Origin: Inquilinus limosus
GTDB lineage: Bacteria; Pseudomonadota; Alphaproteobacteria; DSM-16000; Inquilinaceae
Direction of reading: 5' to 3'
Length of the DNA stretch: 36,854 nucleotides
Assembly: GCF_002195995.1 (NCBI RefSeq)
Contig: NZ_NHON01000062.1
Location: forward strand, 1 to 36,854
In this document: positions 15,845-23,924 of the stretch, one piece after another
Layout of the letters: the number at the start of each line of letters is the position of its first letter
Numbering within the stretch: the first letter of the stretch is position 1
Program-made: the position numbers and the translations under genes
The notes under the pieces: generated by a model
What the model saw: the letters and a program-made list of their open reading frames with translations, nothing else
What the model was told of the DNA's origin: nothing
Databases searched by the model: none

Positions 15845-15936
15845 GTCGTCATTGCGAGCGTAGCGAAGCAATCCATGAGGCAGCTCGCGCGGAAACATGG
15901 ATTGCTTCGCCGGCCTCGCCTCCTCGCAATGACGAC
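15845..15936. repeat. Dispersed palindromic repeat (CGTCATTGCGAGC type)
   Basis: The left arm starts GTCGTCATTGCGAGCG and contains AGCGAAGCAATCCAT; the right arm is its imperfect reverse complement and ends CTCGCAATGACGAC. The two arms form a roughly 92-nt hairpin. The signature CGTCATTGCGAGC...GCAATCCA is a repeat that I know to be widespread between genes in alphaproteobacteria. It sits between the two divergently oriented features here: the iron-box region and the 3' end of the next leftward gene. Confidence 0.8.
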
Positions 15937-15974
15937 GAGGGAACGGGCGTCGGTCCTTGGAGCGCCGGCCCGGC

Positions 15975-17033
15975 CTAGTTTGGCGGCTTGCCGATGTTTC
16001 TCTCGGCCTCGCGAATGAGAGCGTCGATCTTTCCCAGATTGCTGTGTTGTTCGACCAGGCCAACCCTGTCCGACCCCTGCATCAGGCCGCCCGGATCGGC
16101 AATCACGAAGCGGCCATCCTTGTCGATCAGGAACTGCAGATCGGAGACCGCCACATCCTTGCTGAGCAGCAGGCTGCCGCGGGCGAGGGCCTGGGCCATC
16201 GGCACCGACAGGTCCGTGCCCTGACCGTAGCGCTGCTCCTGGGTGGTGGAGAAGGCGCTGGTGGTGAAGGCCCAGCCGCTGTCGGTGTACGGCCCGGCGT
16301 TGAGAGCCTCGAGCGTCGCCGAGGCATATTCGGTCTCGAGGCCGGGCGAGGACAGCGCCTCCGCCAGCCCCGCCGCCCGGGACGGCCCCAGCTGTTCGAC
16401 CAGCCGCCGCAGCGCCGCCTGCTGCGCCGTGTCGGTCTTGCGGCCGGGCTCGACATGCAGGGCGACGATGGCGGCACCGCCGATATCGACCGCATCGCCG
16501 TTGCGGTCGGACGCCGGCTTGCGGCGCTGTTCCGCCTCCAGGGCGGCGGCCTTCACGGCGAAGCGCTCGGCCACCAGCGGGCCCAGGGCTCCGTCGCCGC
16601 GGACGTCCCGCGCCAGGTCCCGTGGCGAGGAGTAGGTCTCGCCCTCGCGGACCCATTTGTCGAGGGCCCTGTCGACCAGATAGCGCTGCTCGTCCCCCGT
16701 CAGCCCGCCCAGTTCGGAGGTCCCGCGCAGCGCATGCGCGACCTTGTCGTGGGAATCGTCGTTCCACGGCCAGAAGCTGTCATCCGCCCCGGCGACCCAG
16801 TCGTCGATCCTGCGGCGCCGGTCGTCGGCGATGGTCTTGGCCGGGTCCGTCAGCTGTGGCGGATCCTGCGGCCGGGCTGGGGCCGGAGCACCCTGGTCAC
16901 CCGGTTGAGGCGGCTCCTGCTTGCGGACGGCGTCGACCACATCCGCGAAACGGACCGGGTTGTCCGGTTTCCCGCGATCCGCGCGTGGCGAGTAAGGCGG
17001 CAGTCCGCTGGAGCGATCGGCAGGAAAGACCAT
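15975..17033 (-). CDS. Unrecognised protein with kinase-like C-terminal motif (A)
   Basis: The protein has 352 residues and belongs to no family I recognise. Residues 1-65 are polar and Pro-rich (QEPPQPGDQGAPAPARPQ). Residues 70-240 are predicted helical, with LTGDEQRYLVDRALDKWV and a repeated Ala/Leu pattern. Residues 297-316 (SDLQFLIDKDGRFVIADPGG) resemble the catalytic-loop/DFG region of protein kinases, with D298 at the HRD aspartate position and DP where DFG stands, but without the intervening PEN. The same motif occurs in the next gene (17107-17502). No signal peptide is visible. Start 17033 is chosen because GGAGGGGG stands upstream. The layout (Pro-rich head, helical middle, kinase-like tail) would suit a secreted effector, which is speculation. 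Confidence 0.7.
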   Translation of the reverse strand: MVFPADRSSGLPPYSPRADRGKPDNPVRFADVVDAVRKQEPPQPGDQGAPAPARPQDPPQLTDPAKTIADDRRRRIDDWVAGADDSFWPWNDDSHDKVAHALRGTSELGGLTGDEQRYLVDRALDKWVREGETYSSPRDLARDVRGDGALGPLVAERFAVKAAALEAEQRRKPASDRNGDAVDIGGAAIVALHVEPGRKTDTAQQAALRRLVEQLGPSRAAGLAEALSSPGLETEYASATLEALNAGPYTDSGWAFTTSAFSTTQEQRYGQGTDLSVPMAQALARGSLLLSKDVAVSDLQFLIDKDGRFVIADPGGLMQGSDRVGLVEQHSNLGKIDALIREAERNIGKPPN

Positions 17034-17106
17034 GACAGCATCCCCCTCCCCAAAGGACGAGCCGGCAGCCGAAGACGACGTCAAACCAGCGGCCCGGGGC
17101 CGGCGG

Positions 17107-17502
17107 TTATGATCGCCCGAGCTTGGCCTGCGCCGCCGCGAGCAGCAGGTCGATCAGCGCGACCTGATCCTGCGGCGGCGGCCGGCCTTCCCACACCCCC
17201 TCCGGATCCGACAGGACGACCGCGCCGTCCGGACGGATCAGGAGATTGAGCCGGCCGACAGCGATCGGCGTCTCCAGCATGACGGCCCGGATGCGGGACA
17301 GGCTGGCCACGCTGGCCTCGTTCAGCAGCCTGTCGTCAATGACCGACCGGTTCCGCACGATGTCGGCGCTACTACCGGAACACCGCTCGAAGATGATCGC
17401 AGGCTGGCCATGGACCGTCGTCTTGCCGACAACCGCGACCGTCGGCAGCCCCTTGGCCGCAAGGGTCTCCAGCATCGCGATCTCGCGGTCCGCCCGGTCC
17501 AT
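17107..17502 (-). CDS. Small unrecognised protein with kinase-like motif (B)
   Basis: The protein has 131 residues. It opens with DREIAMLETLAAKGLPTVAV, followed by TVHGQPAIIFERCSGSS, which reads like helix C to the hinge of a kinase fold. Residues 83-102 (GRLNLLIRPDGAVVLSDPEG) align without gaps to the kinase-like motif of the neighbouring protein A: ten identities over 21 positions. The Gly-rich loop and VAIK lysine region of an N-lobe are missing, and the HRD-type aspartate is replaced by Arg. It is therefore either a degenerate relative or a binding fold without catalysis. Start 17502 follows AGAGGGG; the frame continues upstream to 17646 without family-like sequence. It lies 73 bases upstream of A on the same strand. 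Confidence 0.65.
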   Translation of the reverse strand: MDRADREIAMLETLAAKGLPTVAVVGKTTVHGQPAIIFERCSGSSADIVRNRSVIDDRLLNEASVASLSRIRAVMLETPIAVGRLNLLIRPDGAVVLSDPEGVWEGRPPPQDQVALIDLLLAAAQAKLGRS

Positions 17503-17602
17503 GTCCCCTCTCGATATCAGGCCGCCCGAGCCCGGCGGCGCCGGCCGTATATTCCGGCATAGGAACGAATGACGGCTCCAGGATGTTCCAACGGTCCTCG
17601 CT

Positions 17603-18988
17603 CTACAAGACCGGCCAGGGGCGCTGCGGGCCACGGCGGTCCTCATAGGCCTTGGCCAGGCGCAGCACGCCGAGATCGTCGAAGCGCCGGCCGACGATCT
17701 GCAGCCCGATCGGCGCCCCGGCCGCGGTATAGCCGCAGTTGATCGACACCGCCGGCTGCTCCGACATGTTCCAGACCACGGTGTAGCCGATATGCTCGAA
17801 CGGCTTGTCCGGGTCGTTGACCGGCGACGCCCAATCCGCCGGGAAGCGGGCGACCGGCGCCGTTGGCGACAACACGAAATCCAATGATCCGAACAGCTTG
17901 GCGGCCGTCTTTCGCATCTCCATCGTGCGGTTGAAGCCGCGGATCACGGCGAGGCCGGAGCGCTGCGCCCCCGATTCCGCCCAGGCGCGGATATAGGGCA
18001 GGATCTTCGCCCGATCACTCTCCGGCAGCCTCTCGACATCGTCCCAGGCCCGGGCCCGCCAGAAATCGTCCAGCCCGTCCAGCATCTCGCGGGTCAGGAT
18101 CGCCGGCACCGGCTCGATGACCGCCCCGGCGGCCTCAAGCAGCCGGGCAGCGGCGGTCACCGCCTCCCCCACCTCGGGGTCCAGCGCCATGCCGGCGCCG
18201 ATCTCCATCATCAGGCCGATGCGCAGCCCCTTGGGATCGATCGCCAGGTCGGACCAGGCGATCTCGACCGGCGGCAGGCTCATGCCGTCGCGCCCGTCCG
18301 GCCGCGACAGCACCGACATGGCCAGCGCCGTGTCGGCCACCGTCCGGGTCATCGGCCCGGCGACACGGCCGACATAGGGCGGGTCGATCGGGATCCGCCC
18401 AAGGCTGGGCTTCAGCCCGACGACGCCGCACCAGCCGGCCGGCAGCCGGATCGACCCGCCGATATCGGTGCCAAGATGGATCGGGCCGTAGCCGGCGGCG
18501 GCCGCCGCCCCGGCCCCGGCGCTGGAGCCGCCCGGATTGGTCGACAGGTCCCAGGGGTTGCAGGCCAGCCTGTGGAAGCTGGAGAGGCCGGAGGACAGCA
18601 TGCCGTAATCCGGCATCGTGGTCTTGGCCAGGATCACGGCGCCGGAGTCGCGCAGCCGTGCGGCAGGCGGCGCATCCTCCGCGGCCGGCACCAGCGACGT
18701 GGCGGCGGTGCCGACCGGCATCGGTACGCCCTTCGTCGCGATGTTTTCCTTGATCGTCACCGGTACGCCGTCGACCGGCCCCAGCGGCCGGCCCTCGGCC
18801 CAGCGCCTGGCCGATTCCGCGGCGGCGGCGCGGGCGCCGGCCGGGTCGAGCGACCACAGCGCCTGCAGCTTCGGCTCCCACGCCTCGATCCGTTGCAGCA
18901 CCGCCTCGGCCACCTCGACCGGCGAGAGGCTGCGGTCGCGGTAGCGGGAGACGAGATCGACGGCGGAGAGATCGGCAAGCGAGGTCAT
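17603..18988 (-). CDS. Amidase-signature-family hydrolase
   Basis: This 461-residue enzyme belongs to the amidase signature family (GatA/fatty-acid-amide-hydrolase fold), which hydrolyses C-N amide bonds in the cytosol. The Ser-cisSer-Lys triad can be placed: K80 in VTIKENI, cis-S155 in NPGGSSAGAG and nucleophile S179 in GTDIGGSIRLPA. The 24-residue spacing between the two serines is as expected. The C-terminal half is that of stand-alone amidases and not of GatA, and no gatB or gatC lies nearby. The natural substrate is unknown. No strong ribosome site precedes the start at 18988, but the family N-terminus (DLSAVDLVSRYRDRSLSPVEV) begins right there. Confidence 0.92.
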   Translation of the reverse strand: MTSLADLSAVDLVSRYRDRSLSPVEVAEAVLQRIEAWEPKLQALWSLDPAGARAAAAESARRWAEGRPLGPVDGVPVTIKENIATKGVPMPVGTAATSLVPAAEDAPPAARLRDSGAVILAKTTMPDYGMLSSGLSSFHRLACNPWDLSTNPGGSSAGAGAAAAAGYGPIHLGTDIGGSIRLPAGWCGVVGLKPSLGRIPIDPPYVGRVAGPMTRTVADTALAMSVLSRPDGRDGMSLPPVEIAWSDLAIDPKGLRIGLMMEIGAGMALDPEVGEAVTAAARLLEAAGAVIEPVPAILTREMLDGLDDFWRARAWDDVERLPESDRAKILPYIRAWAESGAQRSGLAVIRGFNRTMEMRKTAAKLFGSLDFVLSPTAPVARFPADWASPVNDPDKPFEHIGYTVVWNMSEQPAVSINCGYTAAGAPIGLQIVGRRFDDLGVLRLAKAYEDRRGPQRPWPVL

Positions 18989-19141
18989 GCGTCACCGGCT
19001 GAGCAAGAAGACGGATGTCCTGCCCAGATAACCGGAAATCCGCGGCCTCTGCCAGCCGAATGGCCGGACATTTTCACTCAGCTGGAAGGGTTGCAGCGGA
19101 AGCGCCCGCCAAGGGACACTCACTCAACGGCATGGCCGGCT

Positions 19142-19235
19142 CCCCCTCACCCTCCCGTCGCCAACGCGACGGGCCCCTCCCTCTCCCCCGGGGAGAGGTC
19201 GAAATCGCGCCAGCGATTTCGGGTGAGGGGGTGGC
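19142..19235. repeat. GC-rich intergenic palindromic repeat (copy 2)
   Basis: This copy opens with CCCCTCACCCTCCCGTCG, has a CCGTCG/CGACGG stem and the CTCTCCCCC/GGGGGAGAG core, then an AAATCGC/GCGATTT stem, and closes with GGGTGAGGGGGTG. The order of blocks is the same as in 1-112; the stems differ in sequence but keep their pairing. It fills the 278-bp gap between the amidase gene and the 3' end of tctA. I see no gene in the rest of that gap. Confidence 0.8.
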
Positions 19236-19266
19236 TCCGCCCATCCATCAGGCTTGGACCGAGAGC

Positions 19267-20775
19267 CTACCCCGCCTCCTCCTGGAACGCCTCCTCGCGC
19301 TTGCGGCGGATCGCCGGGCTGATCATCACCAGCAGCACGCCCACGGTCAGCAGCAGCAGCACGGCGCTGATCGGCCGGGTCAGGAACACCGTGGCGTCGC
19401 CGCGTGCCAGCAGCATGGCGCGGCGCAGATTCTCCTCCATCATCGGCCCCAGGATGAAGCCGAGCAGCAGCGGCGCCGGCTCGCATTCCAGCTTCACCAG
19501 GATGTAGCCGACCAGGCCGAACAGCACCGTCAGATAGACGTCGAAGACATTGTTGTTGAGGCTGTAGACCCCGATGCAGCAGAACGCCAGGATCGCCGGG
19601 AACAGCAGGTGGTACGGCACCTTCAGCAGCCGCACCCAGATGCCGATCAGTGGCAGGTTCAGCACGATCAGGAAGAAGTTGCCGATCCACATCGAGGCGA
19701 TCAGGCCCCAGAACAGGTCAGGCTGCTCGGTCATCACCAGCGGGCCGGGCTGGATGCCCTTGATGATCATGGCGCCGACCATCAGCGCCATCACCGGCGT
19801 CGGCGGGATGCCCAGCGTCAGCATCGGAATGAAGGAGGTCTGGGCGCCGGCGTTGTTGGCCGATTCCGGCCCGGCCACGCCCTCGATCGCGCCCTTGCCG
19901 AAATCCTGCGGCCGGCGGGAGATCTTCTTCTCCAGCGAATAGGCGGCGAAGGAGGACAGGATCGAGCCGCCGCCGGGCAGGATGCCGAGGATCGAGCCCA
20001 GCGCAGTGCCGCGCAGGATCGCCGGCGCCATCCGCCGCGCCTCCTCGCGCGTCGGCAACAGGCCCGAGACCTTGCGCACCATGACGTCGCGCAGATGCTC
20101 GGCCTCCAGGTTGCGGATGATCTCGGCGATGCCGAACAGGCCCATCGAGATGGCGACGAAGTTGATGCCCTGCGACAGCTCGGGGATGCCGAAGGTGTAG
20201 CGCGGCGTGCCGGTCTCGACATCCTGCCCGACCATGCCGAGCAGCAGGCCCAGCGCGATCATGCCCAGAGCCTTCAGCACCGAGCCATGGGCCAGGGCCA
20301 CGGATGCGACGAGGCCCAATATCATCAGCGAGAAATACTCGGCCGGCCCGAATTTCAGCGCGATCTCGGCCAGCGGCGGCGCGAACAGCGCGATCAGGAG
20401 GGTGGCGACGCTGCCGGCGAAGAAGGAGCCGATGCCGGCGGCGGCCAGGGCGGCGCCCGCCCGGCCCTGCTTGGCCATCTGGTAGCCGTCGATCGCTGTG
20501 ACCACGGACGCCGATTCGCCCGGCAGGTTGATCAGGATCGCCGTGGTCGAGCCGCCATATTGCGAGCCGTAATAGATGCCGGCCAGCATGATCAGGGCCG
20601 AGATCGGCGGCAGCACGAAGGTGGCCGGCAGCAGCATGGCGATGGTCGCGGTCGGGCCCAGGCCCGGCAGCACCCCGACCAGCGTGCCCAGCAGCACCCC
20701 GACGAAGCAGTAGGCGAGATTGGTCGGCGTGAAGGCGACGCCGAAGCCGAGGATGAGGTCGTGCAGCAGATCCAT
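19267..20775 (-). CDS. tctA: Tripartite tricarboxylate transporter, large permease TctA
   Basis: TctA is the large inner-membrane subunit of the tripartite tricarboxylate transporter family, which imports citrate or other carboxylates driven by an ion gradient. The protein has 502 residues and about 12 membrane segments, the normal size. Conserved Gly-rich stretches include GVLPGLGPTATIAMLLP near residue 40, YGGSTTAILINLPGESASV near 73-91, and GGGSILSSFAAY near 263. It lies 7 bases downstream of tctB, the last gene of the leftward order tctC-tctB-tctA. The substrate is set by TctC and is not readable here. Confidence 0.95.
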   Translation of the reverse strand: MDLLHDLILGFGVAFTPTNLAYCFVGVLLGTLVGVLPGLGPTATIAMLLPATFVLPPISALIMLAGIYYGSQYGGSTTAILINLPGESASVVTAIDGYQMAKQGRAGAALAAAGIGSFFAGSVATLLIALFAPPLAEIALKFGPAEYFSLMILGLVASVALAHGSVLKALGMIALGLLLGMVGQDVETGTPRYTFGIPELSQGINFVAISMGLFGIAEIIRNLEAEHLRDVMVRKVSGLLPTREEARRMAPAILRGTALGSILGILPGGGSILSSFAAYSLEKKISRRPQDFGKGAIEGVAGPESANNAGAQTSFIPMLTLGIPPTPVMALMVGAMIIKGIQPGPLVMTEQPDLFWGLIASMWIGNFFLIVLNLPLIGIWVRLLKVPYHLLFPAILAFCCIGVYSLNNNVFDVYLTVLFGLVGYILVKLECEPAPLLLGFILGPMMEENLRRAMLLARGDATVFLTRPISAVLLLLTVGVLLVMISPAIRRKREEAFQEEAG

Positions 20776-20782
20776 GGTCGCC

Positions 20783-21244
20783 TCAGTTCCCGAACCAGCG
20801 GCCGAGGATGGGGATCGGCAGGCCGAGCCCCCAGACGAAGACGGCGATGCAGAAGACGGTCATGACCGCCGCCGCCGCGGCCGCGACCGGCAGGCGGAAG
20901 CGGATGCTGGCGAAGGCGCCGGCGAAGACCACGACCAGCACCGACACCGCCAGGCCGCCGCCGCGCAGCAGCAGCCCGAACAGCAGCATCGCCGCCAGCA
21001 CCACCGCGCCGCCGCGCCAGGCCCATTGCCCGACGCCCTCGCCCTCCAGCACGAAGGAGCGCACCAGGGTGATCAGCCCGATCAGGCCCAGGATGGCGGC
21101 CAGTACGGTCGGGAAATAGCCCGGCCCCATCTTGATGGCCCGGCCCATGGGATAGCCCTGGGCGATCCAGCCGAACGCGATCGCCAAAGCGAGGAAGATC
21201 AGCCCGGACCAGAAGTCCTTGGGATGACGGATGGAGAGGCGCAT
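20783..21244 (-). CDS. tctB: Tripartite tricarboxylate transporter, small permease TctB
   Basis: TctB is the small membrane subunit. The 153-residue length and four hydrophobic stretches (about 13-30, 42-65, 77-101 and 116-145) fit the family. The opening segment KDFWSGLIFLALAIAFGWIA followed by YPMGRAIKMGPGYFPTVLA is the TctB signature. AGGAG stands 7 bases before the ATG at 21244. A 108-base gap with no visible terminator separates it from tctC, and tctA starts 7 bases after its stop, so all three are probably co-transcribed. Confidence 0.95.
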   Translation of the reverse strand: MRLSIRHPKDFWSGLIFLALAIAFGWIAQGYPMGRAIKMGPGYFPTVLAAILGLIGLITLVRSFVLEGEGVGQWAWRGGAVVLAAMLLFGLLLRGGGLAVSVLVVVFAGAFASIRFRLPVAAAAAAVMTVFCIAVFVWGLGLPIPILGRWFGN

Positions 21245-21352
21245 CGCGGCTCCTGGATCCGGTGATGGTACGGGTGCGGTCTAGGGCCCGTCCGGGAATG
21301 CGCCGGTGCCGGCCGTCAGTTGCGGCCGCCCCGGGGCATCATCGGACGGTGC

Positions 21353-22336
21353 TCAATCGGCGTAGACGCCGGCGGCCGTGATGACGGGCTGCCATTTGGC
21401 GATCTCGGCCTTGAGATAGGCGTCGAGCGCCGCCGGGGTCGCCCGGTCGAGCGCCACCGGCTCGGTGCCGAGATCGGCGAAGCGGGCGACCACGTTCGGG
21501 TCCTTGAGCGCGGCCTGCAGCGCCGCCTCGAGCTTGTCGATCACCGGCTGCGGCGTGCCCTTGGGCGCGTACAGCCCGTGCCAGATGCCGATCCTGAAGT
21601 TGGGCAGCCCGGCCTCGGTGGTTGTCGGCACGTCCGGCAGCGACGGCACCCGCTTCTCGCTGGTGACGGCATAGACCTTGATCTTGCCGCCCTTGATCTG
21701 GCTGGTGGTGTTGGTGGTCTGGTCGCACATGAAGTCGAACACACCGCCCAGCAGGTCGTTCATCGCCGGGCCGGTGCCCTTGTAGGCGACGGTGGTCAGC
21801 TGGGTGCCGATCGCCTCCATGAACAGCATGCCGCAGAGATGCGAGGCCGAGCCGACGCCGGCATTGGCGATCGTCACGTCGTCCTTGTGCGACTTGGCGT
21901 ACTCCACCAGCTCCTGCATCGACTTCGCCTCGAAGTCGCCGCGGGCGACGAAGGTCATCGGCACGTCGGTGACCAGGCCGATGCCGGCGAAATCCTCGCC
22001 CGGCTTGTAATCCAGGTTTCGGTACAGCGTGGCGCTGGTGGCCTGGCCGATATGGTGCAGCAGCAGGGTGTAGCCGTCCGGGTCGGCCTTGGCGACGCGC
22101 CCGGCGCCGATGGTGCCGCCGGCGCCGCCGACATTCTCGACGATCACCTGCTGGCCGAGCGTCTTGCTCATCGGCTCGGCGATCAGCCGCGCCACCGTGT
22201 CGGTCGGCCCGCCGGCGGCGAAGGGCACGATCATGGTGATGACGCGGTTCGGATAATCCTGGGCTGCGGTCGGCAGGGCAAAGGCAATGGCCGTGGCGGC
22301 AAGCAGGCCGAGGCCGATCCGGCGGCTGAAACTCAT
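21353..22336 (-). CDS. tctC: Tripartite tricarboxylate transporter, periplasmic binding protein TctC
   Basis: TctC (Bug family) captures the carboxylate in the periplasm and delivers it to TctAB. From 22336 the protein has 327 residues, the usual length, and starts with a Sec signal peptide (SFSRRIGLGLLAATAIAFAL, cleavage near AAQ). Typical motifs are VITMIVPFAAGGPTDTVAR and VENVGGAGGTIGAGRVAKA. An open frame to 22414 has no family sequence and is rejected; GAAGGGGG lies upstream of 22336. The palindrome GTCGGATCCGAC (22359-22370) lies just upstream and may be an operator. The wider upstream region carries the inverted-repeat element at 22406-22595. Confidence 0.94.
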   Translation of the reverse strand: MSFSRRIGLGLLAATAIAFALPTAAQDYPNRVITMIVPFAAGGPTDTVARLIAEPMSKTLGQQVIVENVGGAGGTIGAGRVAKADPDGYTLLLHHIGQATSATLYRNLDYKPGEDFAGIGLVTDVPMTFVARGDFEAKSMQELVEYAKSHKDDVTIANAGVGSASHLCGMLFMEAIGTQLTTVAYKGTGPAMNDLLGGVFDFMCDQTTNTTSQIKGGKIKVYAVTSEKRVPSLPDVPTTTEAGLPNFRIGIWHGLYAPKGTPQPVIDKLEAALQAALKDPNVVARFADLGTEPVALDRATPAALDAYLKAEIAKWQPVITAAGVYAD

Positions 22337-22405
22337 AGACGTGACCCCCTTCGTGTTCGTCGGATCCGACCGTTTCGCGTCGGCCGTGAATTTTTTTGGC
22401 AATGT

Positions 22406-22595
22406 AGCCCGCATCTCCCAGACTGCCTATGGCCTGCGTTGCCTTTCGGCGAGGTGAATGCGGCTCCGGGCGGCGAAGAGCGTATAGGGACATACGGTCG
22501 AGCCGCCCGGGGCCGCAGGCGCCCGCCGCAAGGCAACCCTTCGGGCCGGTTGAAGACGCCGGCGAAGGCCATAGGCAGTCTGGGAGATGCGGGCT
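22406..22595. repeat. 190-bp nested inverted-repeat element between tctC and nudC
   Basis: The element is bounded by perfect 30-bp inverted repeats (22406-22435 and 22566-22595). Inside lie an 8-bp pair GTTGCCTT (22438-22445)/AAGGCAAC (22530-22537), a 15-bp pair with one mismatch (22460-22474/22502-22516), and CGTAT/ATACG at the centre (22481-22485/22492-22496). The whole therefore folds as one long hairpin. There is no open reading frame of credible codon pattern and no transposase. I see no clear target duplication at the edges. Together with 60-70 bases on each side it occupies the 335-bp gap between the divergent tctC and nudC. It may be a MITE-like or REP-type element. Confidence 0.85.
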
Positions 22596-22671
22596 GGCCC
22601 GTCCTTTTCGGAAGGCACAGTTGCTTTTCCCGGCGCTGGCGTCGCAGCCGGGGCCGTGCCAGTGTCCCGGC

Positions 22672-23586
22672 ATGCTGCGCCCGAACTTCTACGTCCATCC
22701 GTCGCTCGACCGCGCCGGCCGCTACCGCCGCGACACCGAGTGGATCGCCCGCGTCACCATCAGCGAGCACACCCGCATCCTGCCGGTGTGGCAGGGCCGC
22801 AACCTGATCGTCGGGCCGCCGGAGGCGCCGCACGTCGCGATGGTGCCGGCGACCGAGGCCTGGTGGCGCGGCGCCGCGGCCGAGACGGTGATGCTGGGCA
22901 TCGACGGCGACGTCACCTATCTCGCGGTCGATGTCAGCGGCATCGCCGACCCGGCCGCCGACCCTGTTCTGGCCGGGTTCGGCAGCTTCCTCGACCTGCG
23001 CGCCGTCGGCCCGCTGCTGCCGCATGAGGAAGGCGCCCTGCTGGCCTATGCCCGCGGCATGGTGTGGTGGCATTCGCGCCACCGCTTCTGCGGCGTCTGC
23101 GGCAGCCCCACGGTCAGCAGCGATGCCGGCCACCGCCGCGACTGCACCAATCCGGAGTGCCGCACCCAGCATTTCCCGCGCACCGACCCGGCGGTGATCA
23201 TGCTGATCCATGACGGCGACCGGGTGTTGCTGGGCCGCCAGAAGGCGTGGCCGCCCGGCATGCATTCGGTGCTGGCCGGCTTCCTGGAGCCGGGCGAGAG
23301 CCTGGAGGACGCGGTGAAGCGCGAGGTGTTGGAGGAGGCGGGCATCCGGGTCGACGACGTCCGCTACCACTCGAGCCAGCCCTGGCCGTTCCCGCAGTCG
23401 CTGATGGTGGGCTTCACCGGCCGGGCCGTGACCTCCGACCTGCAGGTCGACCAGGACGAGCTGGAATCTGCCGCCTGGTTCGAGCGCGACTGGCTGCGCC
23501 GCCATGCCGACGATGAATCGTTCCGCCTGCCGCGCCGCGACAGCATCGCCCGGCGCCTGCTGGAGGACTGGCTGGCGGACGAGTGA
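22672..23586 (+). CDS. nudC: NAD+ diphosphatase / NAD-capped RNA hydrolase (NudC)
   Basis: NudC cleaves NADH or NAD to NMN and AMP and can remove NAD caps from RNA 5' ends. The 304-residue protein has the zinc ribbon C140-x2-C143 and C158-x4-C163, the Nudix box GFLEPGESLEDAVKREVLEE and following (203-225), and the NudC-specific SQPWPFPQS (235-243), which separates it from other Nudix enzymes. The chosen ATG at 22672 begins LRPNFYVHPSLDRAG. The frame is open further upstream but would run through the inverted-repeat element. No Shine-Dalgarno is evident, so translation may be leaderless or start slightly elsewhere. Confidence 0.95.
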   Translation: MLRPNFYVHPSLDRAGRYRRDTEWIARVTISEHTRILPVWQGRNLIVGPPEAPHVAMVPATEAWWRGAAAETVMLGIDGDVTYLAVDVSGIADPAADPVLAGFGSFLDLRAVGPLLPHEEGALLAYARGMVWWHSRHRFCGVCGSPTVSSDAGHRRDCTNPECRTQHFPRTDPAVIMLIHDGDRVLLGRQKAWPPGMHSVLAGFLEPGESLEDAVKREVLEEAGIRVDDVRYHSSQPWPFPQSLMVGFTGRAVTSDLQVDQDELESAAWFERDWLRRHADDESFRLPRRDSIARRLLEDWLADE

Positions 23587-23613
23587 TCATCATCGTCCAT
23601 GCCTTGCTTTGGA

Positions 23614-23624
23614 CTATCGGATAG
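23614..23624. promoter_or_regulatory. Candidate autoregulatory palindrome of the toxin-antitoxin pair
   Basis: CTATCGGATAG is an 11-bp perfect inverted repeat 48 bases before the antitoxin start, in an AT-richer stretch with a TTGCTT box just upstream. Phd-type antitoxins usually bind short palindromes in their own promoter. The site is short and could be chance. Confidence 0.35.
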
Positions 23625-23672
23625 ACCATCTTTCATGCATGTTGCGTAGCCCGATCAATCGGGAGGAAAGCC

Positions 23673-23924
23673 ATGCATATCTCCGTCAGTGAAGCGAAGG
23701 GTCAACTCACCGAGCTGGTCCGCCGCGCGGAGGCCGGTGAGGAGGTTGTCCTGACCCGGTTCGGCCAGCCCGTGGTTCGCCTGGTGCCGGAGACCAGGAA
23801 GCCGACGCCGGCCGAGCGGAAGGCCATCATCGCGGAGATCATGGCGTCTGCCCGGCCAACTCCCGGCCCCTCTGCTGCCCGCAGCCAGGACTTCCTCTAC
23901 GACGAAAACGGCCTGCCGAAGTGA
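23673..23924 (+). CDS. Type II antitoxin, Phd/YefM-type (VapB role)
   Basis: The protein has 83 residues. The N-terminal Phd/YefM DNA-binding domain is evident: MHISVSEAKGQLTELVRRAE, then GEEVVLTRFGQPVVRLVP. The C-terminal tail (about 50-83), with DFLYDENGLPK, would wrap the toxin. It neutralises the downstream PIN toxin and, like its relatives, probably represses the operon. GGGAGGAAAG stands before the ATG. The stop overlaps the toxin start as GTGA. Antitoxins of this kind with VapC toxins are common. Confidence 0.92.
   Translation: MHISVSEAKGQLTELVRRAEAGEEVVLTRFGQPVVRLVPETRKPTPAERKAIIAEIMASARPTPGPSAARSQDFLYDENGLPK

Noticed and set aside
22391-22405. Possible intrinsic terminator at the T7 run beside the inverted-repeat element
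   Set aside because: The T-run lies outside the left arm on the side that would terminate minus-strand transcripts only as A residues; orientation is wrong for the divergent genes.
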